Below the pieces are notes generated by a model. It was not told the DNA's origin. It searched no databases and saw only the letters and a list, made by a program, of their open reading frames with translations. DNA of 6,679 bases from Candidatus Melainabacteria bacterium (lineage in GTDB: Bacteria; Actinomycetota; Actinomycetes; Mycobacteriales; Pseudonocardiaceae): contig CAJCJE010000529.1 of assembly GCA_903970565.1 (NCBI GenBank), forward strand, positions 1 to 6,679, in the 5' to 3' direction. The translations under genes were made by a program, and so were the position numbers. How positions within the stretch are numbered: the first letter of the stretch is position 1; each line of letters begins with the position of its first letter. This document shows positions 1 through 6,092 of the stretch, in pieces.

Positions 1-672
1 CACGAACCGCGCACCGACAGTCACCTGGTGATCAGCCCGCAGACCAGCCAGACCCCCGGCCTGGACGTCAGCGCGTACCAGGGCTCCGTGAGCTGGTCGA
101 CGGTCGCCGCGGACGGCGCCAAGTTCGCCTACGTCAAGGCGAGCGAGGGCACCTACTACACCAACCCGGACTTCTCCCAGCAGTACGACGGTTCCTACAA
201 CGCCGGGCTCATCCGCGGCTCGTACCACTTCGCCACCCCGAACACCACCAGCGGCGCGACCCAGGCCGACTACTTCATCGACAACGGCGGCGGCTGGTCC
301 GATGACGGCAAGACCCTGCCGGGCATGTTGGACATCGAGTGGAACCCCTATGGCGCGGACTGCTACGGCCTGAGTGCGGCCAGCATGGTCAGCTGGATCA
401 AGTCCTTCAGCAACGAGTACCACGCCAAGGAAGGCGTCTGGCCGGTCATCTACACCGCGACCAGCTGGTGGAGCGAGTGCACCGGCAACGAGGGCAACTT
501 CTCCAGCACCAACCCGCTGGCGCTGGCCAACTACAACGGTAGCCCCGGCACGATGCCCTACGGCTGGAGTTACCAGACCATCTGGCAGTGGGCCGACTCC
601 GGCACCTTCCCCGGCGACCAGGACTACTTCAACGGCCCGGAAAGCGGTGTGCAGGCGCTGGCCAGGGGCTGA
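1..672 (+). CDS. GH25 lysozyme (N-acetylmuramidase), 5'-truncated by window edge
   Basis: This is the C-terminal 223 residues of a glycoside hydrolase family 25 muramidase of the Streptomyces cellosyl type, which cleaves the MurNAc-GlcNAc beta-1,4 bond of peptidoglycan, presumably outside the cell. Counting from the first codon of the window, the domain opens with GLDVSAYQG (residues 20-28, D22 being the conserved first acidic residue). It continues through FAYVKASEGTYYTNP and IRGSYHF to LDIEW, whose D111 and E113 are the family's DxE catalytic pair. It ends with IWQWADSGTFPGDQDYFNG, which carries the late conserved Asp. Two cysteines (121 and 160) could form a disulfide, as suits an exported enzyme. 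The catalytic domain is complete and no cell-wall-binding domain follows it. The frame is open from base 1 and no signal peptide is visible, so the real start lies upstream; the internal GTG at 28 would not give an exported protein. The gene converges on purL. Confidence 0.93.
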   Translation, partial: HEPRTDSHLVISPQTSQTPGLDVSAYQGSVSWSTVAADGAKFAYVKASEGTYYTNPDFSQQYDGSYNAGLIRGSYHFATPNTTSGATQADYFIDNGGGWSDDGKTLPGMLDIEWNPYGADCYGLSAASMVSWIKSFSNEYHAKEGVWPVIYTATSWWSECTGNEGNFSSTNPLALANYNGSPGTMPYGWSYQTIWQWADSGTFPGDQDYFNGPESGVQALARG

Positions 673-790
673 GACCGCCTCGGCCGCACCATTCGCGGGA
701 AAGGCTGTTGTCCGGTGACTGCCGGAAGCCGGTCAACGGCCCGACCAGCGAGACCTGGTGGTACCACGCCGATGTCTCGGCCGTCGTGAC
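673..790. other. Convergent spacer between lysozyme and purL
   Basis: No gene is supported here. It holds a perfect 10-base palindrome, GTGGTACCAC, at 758-767. ACCAG (744-748) can also pair with CTGGT (755-759). Neither is followed by a T-run, and neither stands out strongly in such GC-rich DNA. The region is probably the 3' untranslated part of the lysozyme mRNA, running up to the long hairpin at 794-833. Confidence 0.5.
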
Positions 791-836
791 CATGCCGCTC
801 GGCTCAACCGTGTCGCGGGTTGAGCCGAGCGGCACG
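791..836. terminator. Long perfect hairpin, probable bidirectional terminator
   Basis: The arms GCCGCTCGGCTCAACC (794-809) and GGTTGAGCCGAGCGGC (818-833) are perfect 16-base complements around an 8-base loop. T793-A834 extends the stem to 17 pairs, and C791-G836 could pair beyond one mismatch. The hairpin starts about 6 bases beyond the purL stop codon, and the lysozyme gene converges on it from the other side. No T-tract follows on either strand. It is therefore not a classical intrinsic terminator, but it resembles the T-less 'I-shaped' hairpins known from actinobacteria. The termination role is inferred from position and stem strength. Confidence 0.85.
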
Positions 837-839
837 AGA

Positions 840-3128
840 TCAGCCGAACAGTTCGGGCAGGGTGGCTTCCCAGGCGGTGCGCAGTTCGGCGAGCGAGAAG
901 TCCGCCACGTCCTGGATCTCGACGGCGTCGGACTCGACGTCCACCACGCCGATCTTCACCCAGGGCAGGCCGCGCATCGTGCACATCTCGGTGAACCGGG
1001 GTTCCTCGCTGCGGGGCACCGCGACCAGGGCGCGGCCGGCCGACTCGGCGAACAGCCAGACGAACGGGTCGGCACCGGCCGGCAGCACGATCCTGGCCCC
1101 GGTCTCGCCGATCAGCGCGGCCTCCACCACGGCCTGCGCCAGGCCGCCGTCGGACAGGTCGTGCGCGGCGGAGAGCATCCCGTCGCGAGAGCCGGCGATC
1201 AGGATGTCGGCCAGCAGCGCCTCGGCGGCCAGGTCGACCTTCGGCGGCAGCCCGCCGAGGTGACCGTGCACGACGTGCGCCCATTCCGAACCGCCGAACT
1301 CCGGCCGGGTCTCGCCGAGCAGCAGCAGGCTCTCACCGGGTTCGGTGCCGAAACCGGTCGGCACCCGGCGCCGCACGTCGTCGATGACACCCATGACGCC
1401 GACCAGCGGGGTGGGCAGGATCGCGGTGCCGCCGGTCTGGTTGTAGAAGCTGACGTTCCCGCCGACCACCGGGATGCCGAGCACCTTGCAGGCGTCCGCG
1501 AGACCGTGCAGGGCCTGCTGGAACTGCCACATCACGCCGGGGTCCTCCGGCGAACCGAAGTTCAGGCAGTCGGTCACCGCGACCGGCTTCGCGCCGCTGG
1601 CCGCGACGTTGCGGTACGCCTCGGCCAGCGCGAGTTGCGCGCCCCGGTACGGGTCGAGCGCGACGTAGCGGGAGTTGCAGTCCACCGACAGCGCGACCCC
1701 GCGATGGGTCTGCTCGTCGATGCGGATCATGCCGGCGTCGGCCGGCTGGGCCAGCACGGTGCCACCGCGCACGTACCGGTCGTACTGCTGGGTCACCCAG
1801 CGCCGGGAGGCCAGGTTGGCGCTGCCGAGCATCCGCAGCAGGGTCGCCCTGATCTCCGCCGGCGTGGTGGGACGAGCCAGGTCGTCCGGGACGTCGGCCT
1901 GGAGGGCGTCCTGGCTCTCCGGGCGGCTGATCGGACGCTCGTAGACCGGGCCGTCGTGCGCGACGGTGCGCGGCGGCACGTCCACCACGGTCTGGCCGTG
2001 CCAGGTGATGACCAGCGTGTCGCCCTCGGTGACCTCGCCGATCTCGGTCGCGGTGACGTCCCACTTCGCGCAGATCGCCAGGAAGTCGGCGACGTGCTCG
2101 GGGGTGACCACCGCGCACATCCGCTCCCGGGACTCGCTGGAGAGGATCTCGGCCGGGTTCATGTCCTTGGCGCGCAACGGAACCCGGTCCAGGTCGATCA
2201 CCATGCCGCCGTCACCGGCACTGGCCAGTTCACTAGTCGCGCAGGCGAGGCCGGCCGCGCCGAGGTCGGAGATGCCGACGACGACCTTGGCCGCGAACAG
2301 TTCCAGGCAGCACTCGATGAGGACCTTCTCCGCGAACGGGTCGCCCACCTGGACACTGGGCAGCTTCTTGCGCCCGGTGCCACCGGAGAAGCTGTCCGAG
2401 GCGAGCACCGAGGCGCCGCCGATGCCGTCGAGGCCGGTGCGCGCGCCGAAGAGGATGATCTTGTTGCCGGCACCGGAGGCATGTGCCAGGTGCAGGTCCT
2501 CGATCCGCATCGCGCCCACACACAGCGCGTTGACCAGCGGATTGCCCGCGTAGCTGGCATCGAAGATCACCTCGCCGCCGATGTTGGGCAGGCCGAGACA
2601 GTTGCCGTAGCCGCCGACCCCGGCGACCACCCCCGGCAACACCCGCTTGGTGTCCGGCGCGTCAGCGGCGCCGAACCGCAGCGAGTCCATCACCGCGAGC
2701 GGGCGGGCGCCCATCGCGAGGATGTCCCGCACGATGCCGCCGACACCGGTCGCGGCACCCTGGAAAGGCTCCACATAGGACGGATGGTTGTGGCTCTCCG
2801 CCTTGAAGGTGACCGCCCAGCCGTCGCCGATGTCCAGCACGCCCGCGTTCTCGCCGATCCCGGCGAGCATGGTCGCGCGCATCTGTTCGGTGGTGGTCTC
2901 GCCGAAGTAGCGCAGGTGCACCTTGGAGGACTTGTAGGAGCAGTGCTCGCTCCACATCACCGCGTACATGGCGAGTTCGGCGTCGGTCGGCCGGCGGCCG
3001 AGCAGTTCGCGCACCCGCCGGTACTCGTTGTCCTTGAGGCCCAGCGCGCCGTAGGGCTGCTCGATCTCGGGAGTGGCGGCGGCGCGTTCGACGGTGTCGA
3101 CGGTGTCGGCGGCGTGCGTGACGGTCAT
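840..3128 (-). CDS. purL: Phosphoribosylformylglycinamidine synthase subunit PurL
   Basis: This is the catalytic subunit of FGAM synthase (EC 6.3.5.3). It uses ATP and ammonia delivered by PurQ to turn FGAR into FGAM, a cytoplasmic step of de novo IMP synthesis. At 762 residues it is the small PurL type that depends on PurS and PurQ, not the ~1300-residue fused enzyme. The two AIRS-like repeats are visible. The first half has [11 protein letters not shown] (59-69), [10 protein letters not shown] (108-117), [15 protein letters not shown] (172-186) and SDLGAAGL (287-294). The second half has [10 protein letters not shown] (479-488), [11 protein letters not shown] (520-530), [12 protein letters not shown] (556-567) and [17 protein letters not shown] (654-670). 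The conserved His of SEHC (62) and of SHNHP (115) are present. The ATG at 3128 was chosen because it overlaps the purQ stop and gives the family-length protein; the open frame continues upstream only inside purQ. A GAGGG lies just one base before the ATG, too close for a normal ribosome site, so translation is probably coupled to purQ. Confidence 0.97.
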   Translation of the reverse strand: MTVTHAADTVDTVERAAATPEIEQPYGALGLKDNEYRRVRELLGRRPTDAELAMYAVMWSEHCSYKSSKVHLRYFGETTTEQMRATMLAGIGENAGVLDIGDGWAVTFKAESHNHPSYVEPFQGAATGVGGIVRDILAMGARPLAVMDSLRFGAADAPDTKRVLPGVVAGVGGYGNCLGLPNIGGEVIFDASYAGNPLVNALCVGAMRIEDLHLAHASGAGNKIILFGARTGLDGIGGASVLASDSFSGGTGRKKLPSVQVGDPFAEKVLIECCLELFAAKVVVGISDLGAAGLACATSELASAGDGGMVIDLDRVPLRAKDMNPAEILSSESRERMCAVVTPEHVADFLAICAKWDVTATEIGEVTEGDTLVITWHGQTVVDVPPRTVAHDGPVYERPISRPESQDALQADVPDDLARPTTPAEIRATLLRMLGSANLASRRWVTQQYDRYVRGGTVLAQPADAGMIRIDEQTHRGVALSVDCNSRYVALDPYRGAQLALAEAYRNVAASGAKPVAVTDCLNFGSPEDPGVMWQFQQALHGLADACKVLGIPVVGGNVSFYNQTGGTAILPTPLVGVMGVIDDVRRRVPTGFGTEPGESLLLLGETRPEFGGSEWAHVVHGHLGGLPPKVDLAAEALLADILIAGSRDGMLSAAHDLSDGGLAQAVVEAALIGETGARIVLPAGADPFVWLFAESAGRALVAVPRSEEPRFTEMCTMRGLPWVKIGVVDVESDAVEIQDVADFSLAELRTAWEATLPELFG

Positions 3129-3799
3129 GCCCTCACCAACTGGTCGAGTACGGAAAGGAACATGCCGAGGCCGTCGTCGCTGGGCCCGGTCAACGCCTCG
3201 ATGGCGTGCTCGGGGTGCGGCATCAGGCCGACCACCCGGCCGCCGGCGTCGCAGACCCCGGCGATGTCGGCCACGGAGCCGTTGGGGTTGTCGGTGTAGC
3301 GGAACACCACCCGGCCCTCGCCCTCCAGTTCGGCCACGGTCTCGGCGTCGGCGACGTAGCAGCCGTCCATGTGCTTGACCGGGATGAGGATCTCCGCGCC
3401 CGGCGCGTAGCGGGCGGTCCACGCGGTGTCGGTGTTGTCCACCCGCAGCCACTCGTCGCGGCAGACGAAGTGCAGACCGGCGTTGCGGATCAGCGCGCCG
3501 GGCAGCAACCCGGCCTCGCAGAGCACCTGGAAGCCGTTGCAGATACCGAGCACCGGCATCCCCCCGCGGGCGGCCTCGACGACCAGTCCCATCACCGGGG
3601 CGTAGCTGGCGATCGCGCCGGCCCGCAGGTAGTCGCCGTAGGAGAAGCCACCGGGCACCACGACCGCGTCGACGCCACGCAGGTCGGCGTCGCCGTGCCA
3701 GAGCGGCACCGCCTCGACCTCGACCGCGCGCACCGCGCGGGCGGCGTCCACATCGTCCAGTGTGCCGGGGAAGGTGATGACCCCGATCCGGGTGCTCAT
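3125..3799 (-). CDS. purQ: FGAM synthase glutaminase subunit PurQ
   Basis: This class I glutamine amidotransferase subunit hydrolyses glutamine and passes ammonia to PurL. Its 224 residues match the usual size. It starts [16 protein letters not shown], followed by [19 protein letters not shown] (47-65). The nucleophile loop GICNGFQ has Cys87, and GLMPHPEH supplies His195 and Glu197 to complete the Cys-His-Glu triad. The ATG at 3799 was chosen because homologues begin at this point and because it overlaps the purS stop (ATGA). The open frame could extend eight residues upstream, but that would run into purS and add a non-conserved leader. The gene ends in an ATGA overlap with purL. All three enzyme subunits are thus adjacent and translationally coupled, which fits a complex needing balanced amounts. 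Confidence 0.97.
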   Translation of the reverse strand: MSTRIGVITFPGTLDDVDAARAVRAVEVEAVPLWHGDADLRGVDAVVVPGGFSYGDYLRAGAIASYAPVMGLVVEAARGGMPVLGICNGFQVLCEAGLLPGALIRNAGLHFVCRDEWLRVDNTDTAWTARYAPGAEILIPVKHMDGCYVADAETVAELEGEGRVVFRYTDNPNGSVADIAGVCDAGGRVVGLMPHPEHAIEALTGPSDDGLGMFLSVLDQLVRA

Positions 3800-4035
3800 T
3801 CGGCAACCCGCCGCACGGTCCACTCCTCGATGACCGGGTTGGCCAGCAGGCCCTCGGCGATCCTGGCGAGGGTGGCGTCGTCGACGGAGTCGTCGACCTC
3901 CAGTTCGAAGCGCTTGCCTTGGCGCACCTCGGCTACCCCGGAGAAACCGAGCCGGGGCAGCGCCTTGGCGACCGCCTGTCCCTGCGGGTCCAGGATCTCG
4001 GGTTTGGGCATGACATCGACAACAACTCGGGCCAC
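3796..4035 (-). CDS. purS: FGAM synthase small subunit PurS
   Basis: This small structural subunit of FGAM synthase bridges PurL and PurQ and is needed for ammonia transfer in organisms with the small PurL. Its 79 residues are the normal family length. The protein begins (M)[21 protein letters not shown], continues through [19 protein letters not shown] and ends in a helix with [10 protein letters not shown], all typical of PurS. The start is taken as the GTG at 4035: homologues begin at exactly this residue, and GGAG lies 8 bases upstream at 4044-4047. The frame stays open a long way upstream on this strand, but that stretch has no PurS similarity and runs antisense to the neighbouring SDR gene. 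It is the first gene of the operon, and its TGA overlaps the purQ ATG. Confidence 0.95.
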   Translation of the reverse strand: MARVVVDVMPKPEILDPQGQAVAKALPRLGFSGVAEVRQGKRFELEVDDSVDDATLARIAEGLLANPVIEEWTVRRVAE

Positions 4036-4043
4036 TTCAGGCA

Positions 4044-4047
4044 CTCC
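4044..4047 (-). promoter_or_regulatory. Ribosome binding site of purS
   Basis: GGAG on the minus strand lies 8 bases before the GTG start of purS. It settles the start against the much longer open frame. In the mRNA it can pair with CUCC at 4055-4058 across a 7-base loop, so it may be partly masked. Confidence 0.7.
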
Positions 4048-4072
4048 AGATACGGGAGACGGTCGGCGGTCC

Positions 4073-4093
4073 GGCGAGGCATTGTGCCTCGCC
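4073..4093 (-). promoter_or_regulatory. Hairpin in the purS leader
   Basis: GGCGAGGC (4073-4080) and GCCTCGCC (4086-4093) form a perfect 8-base inverted repeat around a 5-base A/T-rich centre. If transcription starts near 4110, the hairpin falls about 18-38 bases into the leader and ends 37 bases before the purS start. It could be an RNA stem or a DNA operator. No T-run follows, so a classical attenuator is not indicated. It does not resemble the purine riboswitch known from Firmicutes. Confidence 0.5.
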
Positions 4094-4116
4094 AGGGCGT
4101 CACTACGACACCCAGG

Positions 4117-4122
4117 ATCGTA
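4117..4122 (-). promoter_or_regulatory. Probable -10 element of the purSQL promoter
   Basis: TACGAT on the minus strand fits the actinobacterial housekeeping -10 pattern TAnnnT. Transcription would start near 4110, leaving a leader of about 75 bases before purS. The hexamer 17 bases further upstream, CCGAGA, matches the TTGACA consensus at only three positions, so the -35 is weak, which is common in these organisms. Confidence 0.55.
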
Positions 4123-4155
4123 CCTGAGCAGCGGATTCGTCTCGGCCGCCCAGCC

Positions 4156-4177
4156 GGTGGGCGCGAGTGCGCCCACC
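4156..4177. promoter_or_regulatory. 9-base inverted repeat in the divergent region
   Basis: GGTGGGCGC and GCGCCCACC form a perfect inverted repeat with a 4-base centre (GAGT). It lies about 35 bases upstream of the purS -10, between purS and the divergent SDR gene. That is a plausible place for a regulator to act on either promoter. No regulator family can be assigned from the sequence. Confidence 0.4.
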
Positions 4178-4204
4178 CCGGTCCTGGTCGGCCGGGTGCA
4201 CCGG

Positions 4205-4226
4205 TGTTCACCGCTGTTCGCCGAAC
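4205..4226. repeat. Paired TGTTC direct repeat with overlapping small palindrome
   Basis: TGTTC occurs at 4205-4209 and again at 4215-4219, exactly 10 bases apart, one helical turn. The second copy leads into the palindrome GTTCGCCGAAC (4216-4226). The cluster lies about 50 bases before the SDR start and could be a protein-binding site for that gene. It is not an SOS box, which has GAAC before GTTC. No clear -10 for the SDR gene is visible downstream. Confidence 0.3.
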
Positions 4227-4272
4227 GCGAGACCGATGGCGGCCGGCGAGCGCACCGGACATGCTCGGCGAC

Positions 4273-5265
4273 ATGAGAACCTTGGTACTGGGCGGATCGG
4301 TGTTCCTGTCCCGAGCGGTGGCGCGGGAGGCGCTGCGCCGGGGCCACGAGGTGGTGTGCGCGGCACGCGGCGTGACCGGGTCGGTACCGGACGGTGCGAG
4401 ATTGGTCACCCTCGACCGAAACGACCCCGCTGCGTACCGGCCGCTGGCCGGCGAGTCGTTCGACGCGGTGGTGGACGTGGCCTCGATCTCCTACCCGTGG
4501 GTCGCCGAGGCGATCGCGGCGCTGCGCGAGCGGGCCGGGCACTGGACCTTCGTCTCCACGATCAACGTCTACCGCGACACGGCCACCATCGGCCTGCGCG
4601 CGGACGCGGCGCTGGCGCAGCCGCGCCAGGAGGCGGGGGTGAAGGAGGCGCCGACCGATCCCGACCTCTACGGCGGGGTGAAGGTGGCCGGCGAGGACGC
4701 GGTGCGGGCGGCCTTCGGCGACCGGGGATTCGTGGTGCGGCCGGGCCTGATCACCGGCCCCGGTGACCGCTCCGACCGGTTCGGCTACTGGCCGGGCCGG
4801 TTGAGCCGGGGTGGCCGGGTCCTGGTGCCCGACACCGAGCAGCTGACCCAGTACATCGACGTCCGCGACCTGGCCGCCTGGATCGTGGACGCCGGGGAGC
4901 GGGGACTTTCCGGCGACTACGACGCCATCGGCCCGGCCACCCCGCTGGCCACGCTGCTGCCGGCGATCGCCGGCGCGCTCGGCGCGGACGTCGAACTGGT
5001 CAGCGTGCCCGAACAGGTCCTGACCGAGGCCGGGGTCGACTACTGGGCCGGGCCGAGGTCGCTGCCGCTGTGGGTGCCCGCCGAACTGGCCGGCTTCTGC
5101 GCGCATGATCCGGCGGCCTCGCTGGCGGCCGGCCTGCGCCCGCGACCGCTGGCCGACGCGGTGGCCGGGGCCCTGGAGCAGGAGATCGCGCTGGGGCTGG
5201 ACCGGGCACGCAAGGCCGGCCTGACCTCCTCGGAGGAGGCGGAGATCCTCGCCAGGCTCGGGTGA
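4273..5265 (+). CDS. NAD(P)-dependent epimerase/dehydratase-like extended SDR
   Basis: This 330-residue cytoplasmic protein has the plan of the extended short-chain dehydrogenase/reductase superfamily. The N-terminal strand and nucleotide loop MRTLVLGGSVFLSRAVA resemble the GGTxFLG variant of the Rossmann motif. ARG at 31-33 follows the second strand; an Arg here often favours NADP(H). FDAVVDVASI (63-72) is the fourth strand. The catalytic elements are FVSTINVY (Ser95/Thr96) and YGGVK (Tyr133, Lys137). GFVVRPGLITGPGDRSDRF and QYIDVRDLAAWIV are typical of the substrate-binding half. No sugar or other substrate can be named. The ATG at 4273 starts the family's conserved strand; an in-frame ATG at 4261, with a weak GGCGAG 10 bases upstream, would add four residues. 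No strong ribosome site precedes 4273, so a leaderless or weakly initiated message is possible. It is divergent from purSQL, with nothing else linking it to purine synthesis. Confidence 0.85.
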   Translation: MRTLVLGGSVFLSRAVAREALRRGHEVVCAARGVTGSVPDGARLVTLDRNDPAAYRPLAGESFDAVVDVASISYPWVAEAIAALRERAGHWTFVSTINVYRDTATIGLRADAALAQPRQEAGVKEAPTDPDLYGGVKVAGEDAVRAAFGDRGFVVRPGLITGPGDRSDRFGYWPGRLSRGGRVLVPDTEQLTQYIDVRDLAAWIVDAGERGLSGDYDAIGPATPLATLLPAIAGALGADVELVSVPEQVLTEAGVDYWAGPRSLPLWVPAELAGFCAHDPAASLAAGLRPRPLADAVAGALEQEIALGLDRARKAGLTSSEEAEILARLG

Positions 5266-5277
5266 GCGGTCCGGGCG

Positions 5278-5328
5278 CCGGGGCCGGGTGCCGGGGCCGG
5301 GTGCCGCGTCGGCGCGTCGGCGCGTGGC
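5278..5328. repeat. Short GC-rich tandem repeats after the SDR gene
   Basis: CCGGGGCCGGGTG occurs twice in perfect tandem (5278-5303). The 8-mer GCGTCGGC then occurs twice in tandem (5306-5321), followed by a partial third copy. They begin 12 bases beyond the SDR stop codon. No long hairpin terminator is visible here. Slippage during replication is a sufficient explanation. Confidence 0.6.
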
Positions 5329-5348
5329 GAGGTACGCGCGTTCGGGCA

Positions 5349-5354
5349 TAGATT
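5349..5354 (+). promoter_or_regulatory. Possible -10 of the metallo-hydrolase gene
   Basis: TAGATT fits TAnnnT and lies in the only A/T-rich patch of this spacer (around 5347-5356), about 95 bases before the ATG. No recognisable -35 lies 16-18 bases upstream. A GGGAAC at 5360-5365 resembles an ECF sigma -35, but I see no matching -10. Weak call. Confidence 0.3.
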
Positions 5355-5390
5355 TACGTGGGAACGTCACGCCTGGTCGAGCGGCGGATC

Positions 5391-5424
5391 ACCGGTCACC
5401 GCACCGGTTCACGCCGTCGACGGC
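5391..5424. promoter_or_regulatory. Cluster of symmetrical elements upstream of the metallo-hydrolase
   Basis: ACCGGT, itself a palindrome, occurs at 5391-5396 and 5403-5408, 12 bases apart. It is followed by the perfect 12-base palindrome GCCGTCGACGGC at 5413-5424. The cluster ends 24 bases before the ATG at 5449 and would lie in the leader if the promoter is near 5350. It is a candidate operator. Short GC palindromes are frequent in such DNA, so the evidence is limited. Confidence 0.35.
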
Positions 5425-5436
5425 CAGATTCGAGCC

Positions 5437-5444
5437 GAGGGAAG
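5437..5444 (+). promoter_or_regulatory. Ribosome binding site of the metallo-hydrolase
   Basis: GAGGGAAG, with its purine core AGGGA, lies a few bases before the ATG at 5449. This normal spacing supports that start. It is the strongest ribosome site in the window. Confidence 0.75.
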
Positions 5445-5448
5445 AACA

Positions 5449-6084
5449 ATGCGGATAGTCCACTTCGGACATTCATGCGTGCTGGTGGAAACGGGCACCG
5501 CGCGACTGCTGATCGATCCCGGCGGTTTCTCCAGCGGGTTCGAACAGTTGCGCGACCTGACCGCGATCCTGCTCACCCACCAGCACCCCGATCACGTCGA
5601 CGAGGGCAGGCTCCCGGCGCTGGTCGCGGCCAACCCGCAGGCGACGCTGATCGTCGACCCGGACACCCTGGCCGTCGCGGACAAACTCGGGCTGACCGCG
5701 ACCGTGGCCAGCACGGGCGACGGTCTCGACGTGGGCGGCGCGGCGATCACCGTGGTCGGCGGCGCGCACGCGACGATCTACCGGGACTTCCCTGGGATCA
5801 CCAATGCCGGCTACCTGATCGACCACGGCGCCTTCTACCACCCCGGCGACTCCTTCCACGTCCCCGAACAGGAGGTCGACGTACTCGGGGTGCCGACCTA
5901 CGCGCCGTGGATGAAGATCTCCGAGGCCGTCGACTTCGTGCACGCGGTCAAGCCGAGGGTGTCGGTGCCGATCCACGAGGCGATGCTGGCCAACCCGCCG
6001 TTCGTCTACGGCCTGCTGGAGAGGTTCACCTCGGCGGTCGCCCCGCTCAAGCCGCTGGCCAACGGCGAGTCCGTCGAGTTCTGA
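5449..6084 (+). CDS. Small metallo-beta-lactamase-fold hydrolase (UlaG/UPF0173-like)
   Basis: This 211-residue cytoplasmic metal-dependent hydrolase belongs to the Lactamase_B_3/UlaG-like branch of the metallo-beta-lactamase superfamily. It opens MRIVHFGHSCVLVE (His8 in the branch's GHSC motif), followed by LLIDPGG. The metal-binding motif THQHPDH gives His44, His46, Asp48 and His49. Further expected ligands are His107 (GGAHAT), Asp134 (HPGDSF) and His176 (PIHE), so the full two-metal site appears intact. The length fits the ~210-230-residue stand-alone members; true UlaG lactonases are longer. The substrate cannot be inferred. The start is fixed by the ribosome site at 5437-5444 and by homologues beginning at this strand. 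Despite the fold there is no signal peptide and no reason to call it a beta-lactamase. It converges on the next gene with an 8-base gap. Confidence 0.9.
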   Translation: MRIVHFGHSCVLVETGTARLLIDPGGFSSGFEQLRDLTAILLTHQHPDHVDEGRLPALVAANPQATLIVDPDTLAVADKLGLTATVASTGDGLDVGGAAITVVGGAHATIYRDFPGITNAGYLIDHGAFYHPGDSFHVPEQEVDVLGVPTYAPWMKISEAVDFVHAVKPRVSVPIHEAMLANPPFVYGLLERFTSAVAPLKPLANGESVEF

Positions 6085-6092
6085 GCCGGCTT

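Noticed and set aside
28..30. GTG at 28 as the lysozyme start
   Set aside because: The frame is open upstream to the window edge, family members carry a signal peptide that would be missing, and no ribosome site precedes it.
588..3299. 903-codon plus-strand open frame opposite purL and purQ
   Set aside because: It runs antisense to two certain genes. Its translation is low-complexity (Arg/Gly/Ala/His/Val/Asp) with no recognisable domain. Long antisense frames are expected in GC-rich DNA, where stop codons are rare.
3129..3806. N-terminal extension of PurL to a 988-residue protein
   Set aside because: The extra part lies entirely within purQ in another frame and is Arg/Gly-rich without PurL similarity. 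The ATG at 3128 gives the normal family length.
4030..4125. Purine riboswitch upstream of purS
   Set aside because: The leader is too short and too GC-rich, and it lacks the conserved three-way-junction core of the known purine aptamer. Only simple hairpins are visible.
4205..4226. SOS (LexA) box
   Set aside because: The actinobacterial SOS box has GAAC before GTTC with a 4-base gap. Here the order is reversed (GTTCG-C-CGAAC).
3206..4276. 356-codon plus-strand open frame opposite purQ and purS
   Set aside because: It is a shadow of purQ and purS with repetitive composition, no domain and no ribosome site.
5278..5328. CRISPR array or attachment site
   Set aside because: The repeats are immediate tandems of 13 and 8 bases with no spacers. 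There is no cas gene, integrase or tRNA nearby.
4036..5370. Upstream extension of the PurS frame to a 524-residue protein
   Set aside because: The extension is antisense to the SDR gene and has no PurS-like sequence. The GTG at 4035 has a good ribosome site and the conserved N-terminus.
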